A DNA stretch of 64,000 nucleotides from Macrosoma leucophasiata (lineage: Eukaryota > Arthropoda > Insecta > Lepidoptera > Hedylidae): contig JAWQUS010000022.1 of assembly GCA_036365455.1 (NCBI GenBank), positions 8,804,001-8,868,000 of the forward strand, read 5' to 3'. The number at the start of each line of letters is the position of its first letter. Position 1 is the stretch's first letter. The notes under the pieces are model-generated. The model was given only the letters and a program-made list of their open reading frames with translations. It did no database searches and had not been told where the DNA came from. Made by a program: the position numbers and the translations under genes. Shown in pieces: positions 63,055 through 64,000 of the stretch.

Positions 63055-63480
63055 TGACCTCTGGTTTTTGTGATTTTGTGTCTATAACTGCCAACTGCCT
63101 CGGTAGCCTAGTGGTAGCAGGCCACTACTACTACGCTGAGGTCCTGGGTTCGATTCCCGGGTAGGGGGTTATCAGAGATAATGGTGTAAAGTCCTTTATC
63201 TCTGGTGCTATTGGGATTTTTCCATTTTCTGGAAATTTCCCAGTACCTCAAAGTTTGGTAATGTGCCCGGAGATGTCAACAGGCTCGCCACCTGTTACAT
63301 GGGCCAAAACGTAACCGGCGAATCGTGGGTGTTTGCATGTATGCTTGAATGCATGCATTTACCTCTGCCTACCCCTTCGGGGATTACAGGCGTGAAGTTA
63401 CGTTTTGTGTCTATAAGCTGCAGTCAACACTTAACATCCATGTGAACTGTACGCTCGTTTACCAGCTTCATTACATAAAA
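63055..63480 (-). repeat. Family A tail split by a SINE
   Basis: 63055-63087 and 63403-63480 form one minus-sense A tail (GACCTCTGGTTTTTGTG ... TTCATTACATAAAAAA). Confidence 0.8.
63088..63402 (+). mobile_element. tRNA-SINE type 1, 315 bp, reference copy
   Basis: The 14-bp duplication TTTTGTGTCTATAA at 63074-63087 and 63403-63416. A box TAGCCTAGTGGTAGCAGG, B box GGTTCGATTCC, body, and 3' end CTCTGCCTACCCCTTCGGGG, GGCGTGAAGTTACG, which matches the RTE LINE end. Confidence 0.95.
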
Positions 63481-63492
63481 AACGTCAAAACA

Positions 63493-63785
63493 TAACTTCA
63501 CGCCTGTAATCCTCGAAGGGCTAGGCAGAGGTAAATGCATGCATTCAAGCATACAACACCCACGATTCGCCGGTTACGCGTTGGCCCATGTAACAGGTGG
63601 CGAGCCTGTTGACATCTCCGGGCACTACACCAAACTTCGAGGTACTAGGAAATTTCCAGAAAATGGAAAAATCCCAATAGAACCAGAGATAAAGGACTTT
63701 ACACCATTATCTTTGATAACCCGGGAATCGAACCCAGGACCTCAGCGTAAAAAGTGGCTTGCTACCAGTAGGCTACTGAGGCAGT
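63493..63785 (-). mobile_element. tRNA-SINE type 1 copy
   Basis: ATAACTTCACGCCTGTAATC to GGCTACTGAGGCAG, minus; lies next to and opposed to 63088-63402. Confidence 0.88.
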
Positions 63786-63805
63786 TTGCGTAAAAAATGA
63801 CTAAT

Positions 63806-64000
63806 GAGTTTTGGCGGGAACCTTGAAAGAGGCGTGTGGTGCTCCTATTTTATTTCATTTTCTTGGTGTATTTTTGAGTTATATTAAATAAAGTTGGTGG
63901 CATTTTGTTTGATATAGGCTTATTAAAGTGCCCGTGTATAGTGAAATAGAATAGTAGTGCGAAAACACGTCCTTTCGGGTTGCCTCCAAAACTTCATTGT
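63806..64000 (+). mobile_element. Family H arm, cut by the window edge
   Basis: GAGTTTTGGCGGGAACCTTG through GGTTGCCTCCAAAACTTCAT; the partner arm should lie beyond base 64000. Confidence 0.8.

Overview
The window looks like nuclear DNA of a lepidopteran insect (inference). It is AT-rich and its genes are split by GT-AG introns. The spaces between exons are packed with transposons of kinds common in moths and butterflies: Helitrons ending CTAG, Jockey-like and RTE-like LINEs, tRNA-derived SINEs, many non-autonomous hAT elements with 8-bp target duplications, and a 5S rRNA-derived SINE. I cannot name the species.

Two host genes are supported, arranged tail to tail. (1) Plus strand, 5474-17937: a seven-exon gene for an 850-residue protein. 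It has a basic, NLS-like N-terminal region, an ankyrin-repeat block whose consensus resembles the IkB/NF-kB ankyrin domain, and a Lys/Ser/Thr-rich tail with a 42-residue tandem repeat. All seven exons join in frame. (2) Minus strand, 46409 down to 29180: the last seven coding exons (364 residues) of a CD36/scavenger receptor class B protein. They cover most of the extracellular domain, the second membrane segment and the cytoplasmic tail. The N-terminal exons were not found and probably lie beyond base 64000. The 11 kb between the two stop codons holds only mobile DNA and unassigned sequence.

Layout: 1-5400 holds a degraded LINE with a hAT insertion, a second hAT, a Helitron, a tRNA-SINE and AT-rich upstream DNA. 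5474-17937 is gene 1, with introns full of SINEs, LINE fragments and a 20-bp minisatellite. 17940-29180 is intergenic: palindromic elements, hATs and LINE fragments. 29180-46409 is the CD36 gene, with a 2.3-kb hAT carrying nested LINE and SINE insertions inside its 7.5-kb intron. 46410-64000 is more repeats (RTE LINE with an open reverse transcriptase frame, 5S-SINEs, hATs, two long inverted-repeat elements); it may be 5' intron of the CD36 gene.

The most informative material is the nesting of mobile elements. Many insertions have exact target duplications, so relative ages can be read directly. Standouts are a 5S-rRNA-derived SINE family with intact 9-11-bp duplications, a tRNA-SINE whose 3' end matches the RTE LINE in the same window, a hAT whose empty site also lies in the window, and long foldback elements that could make hairpin RNA. 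Family letters A, B, C, D, E, H, I, J, P and Q are my own labels. Repeat boundaries without a stated target duplication are approximate.
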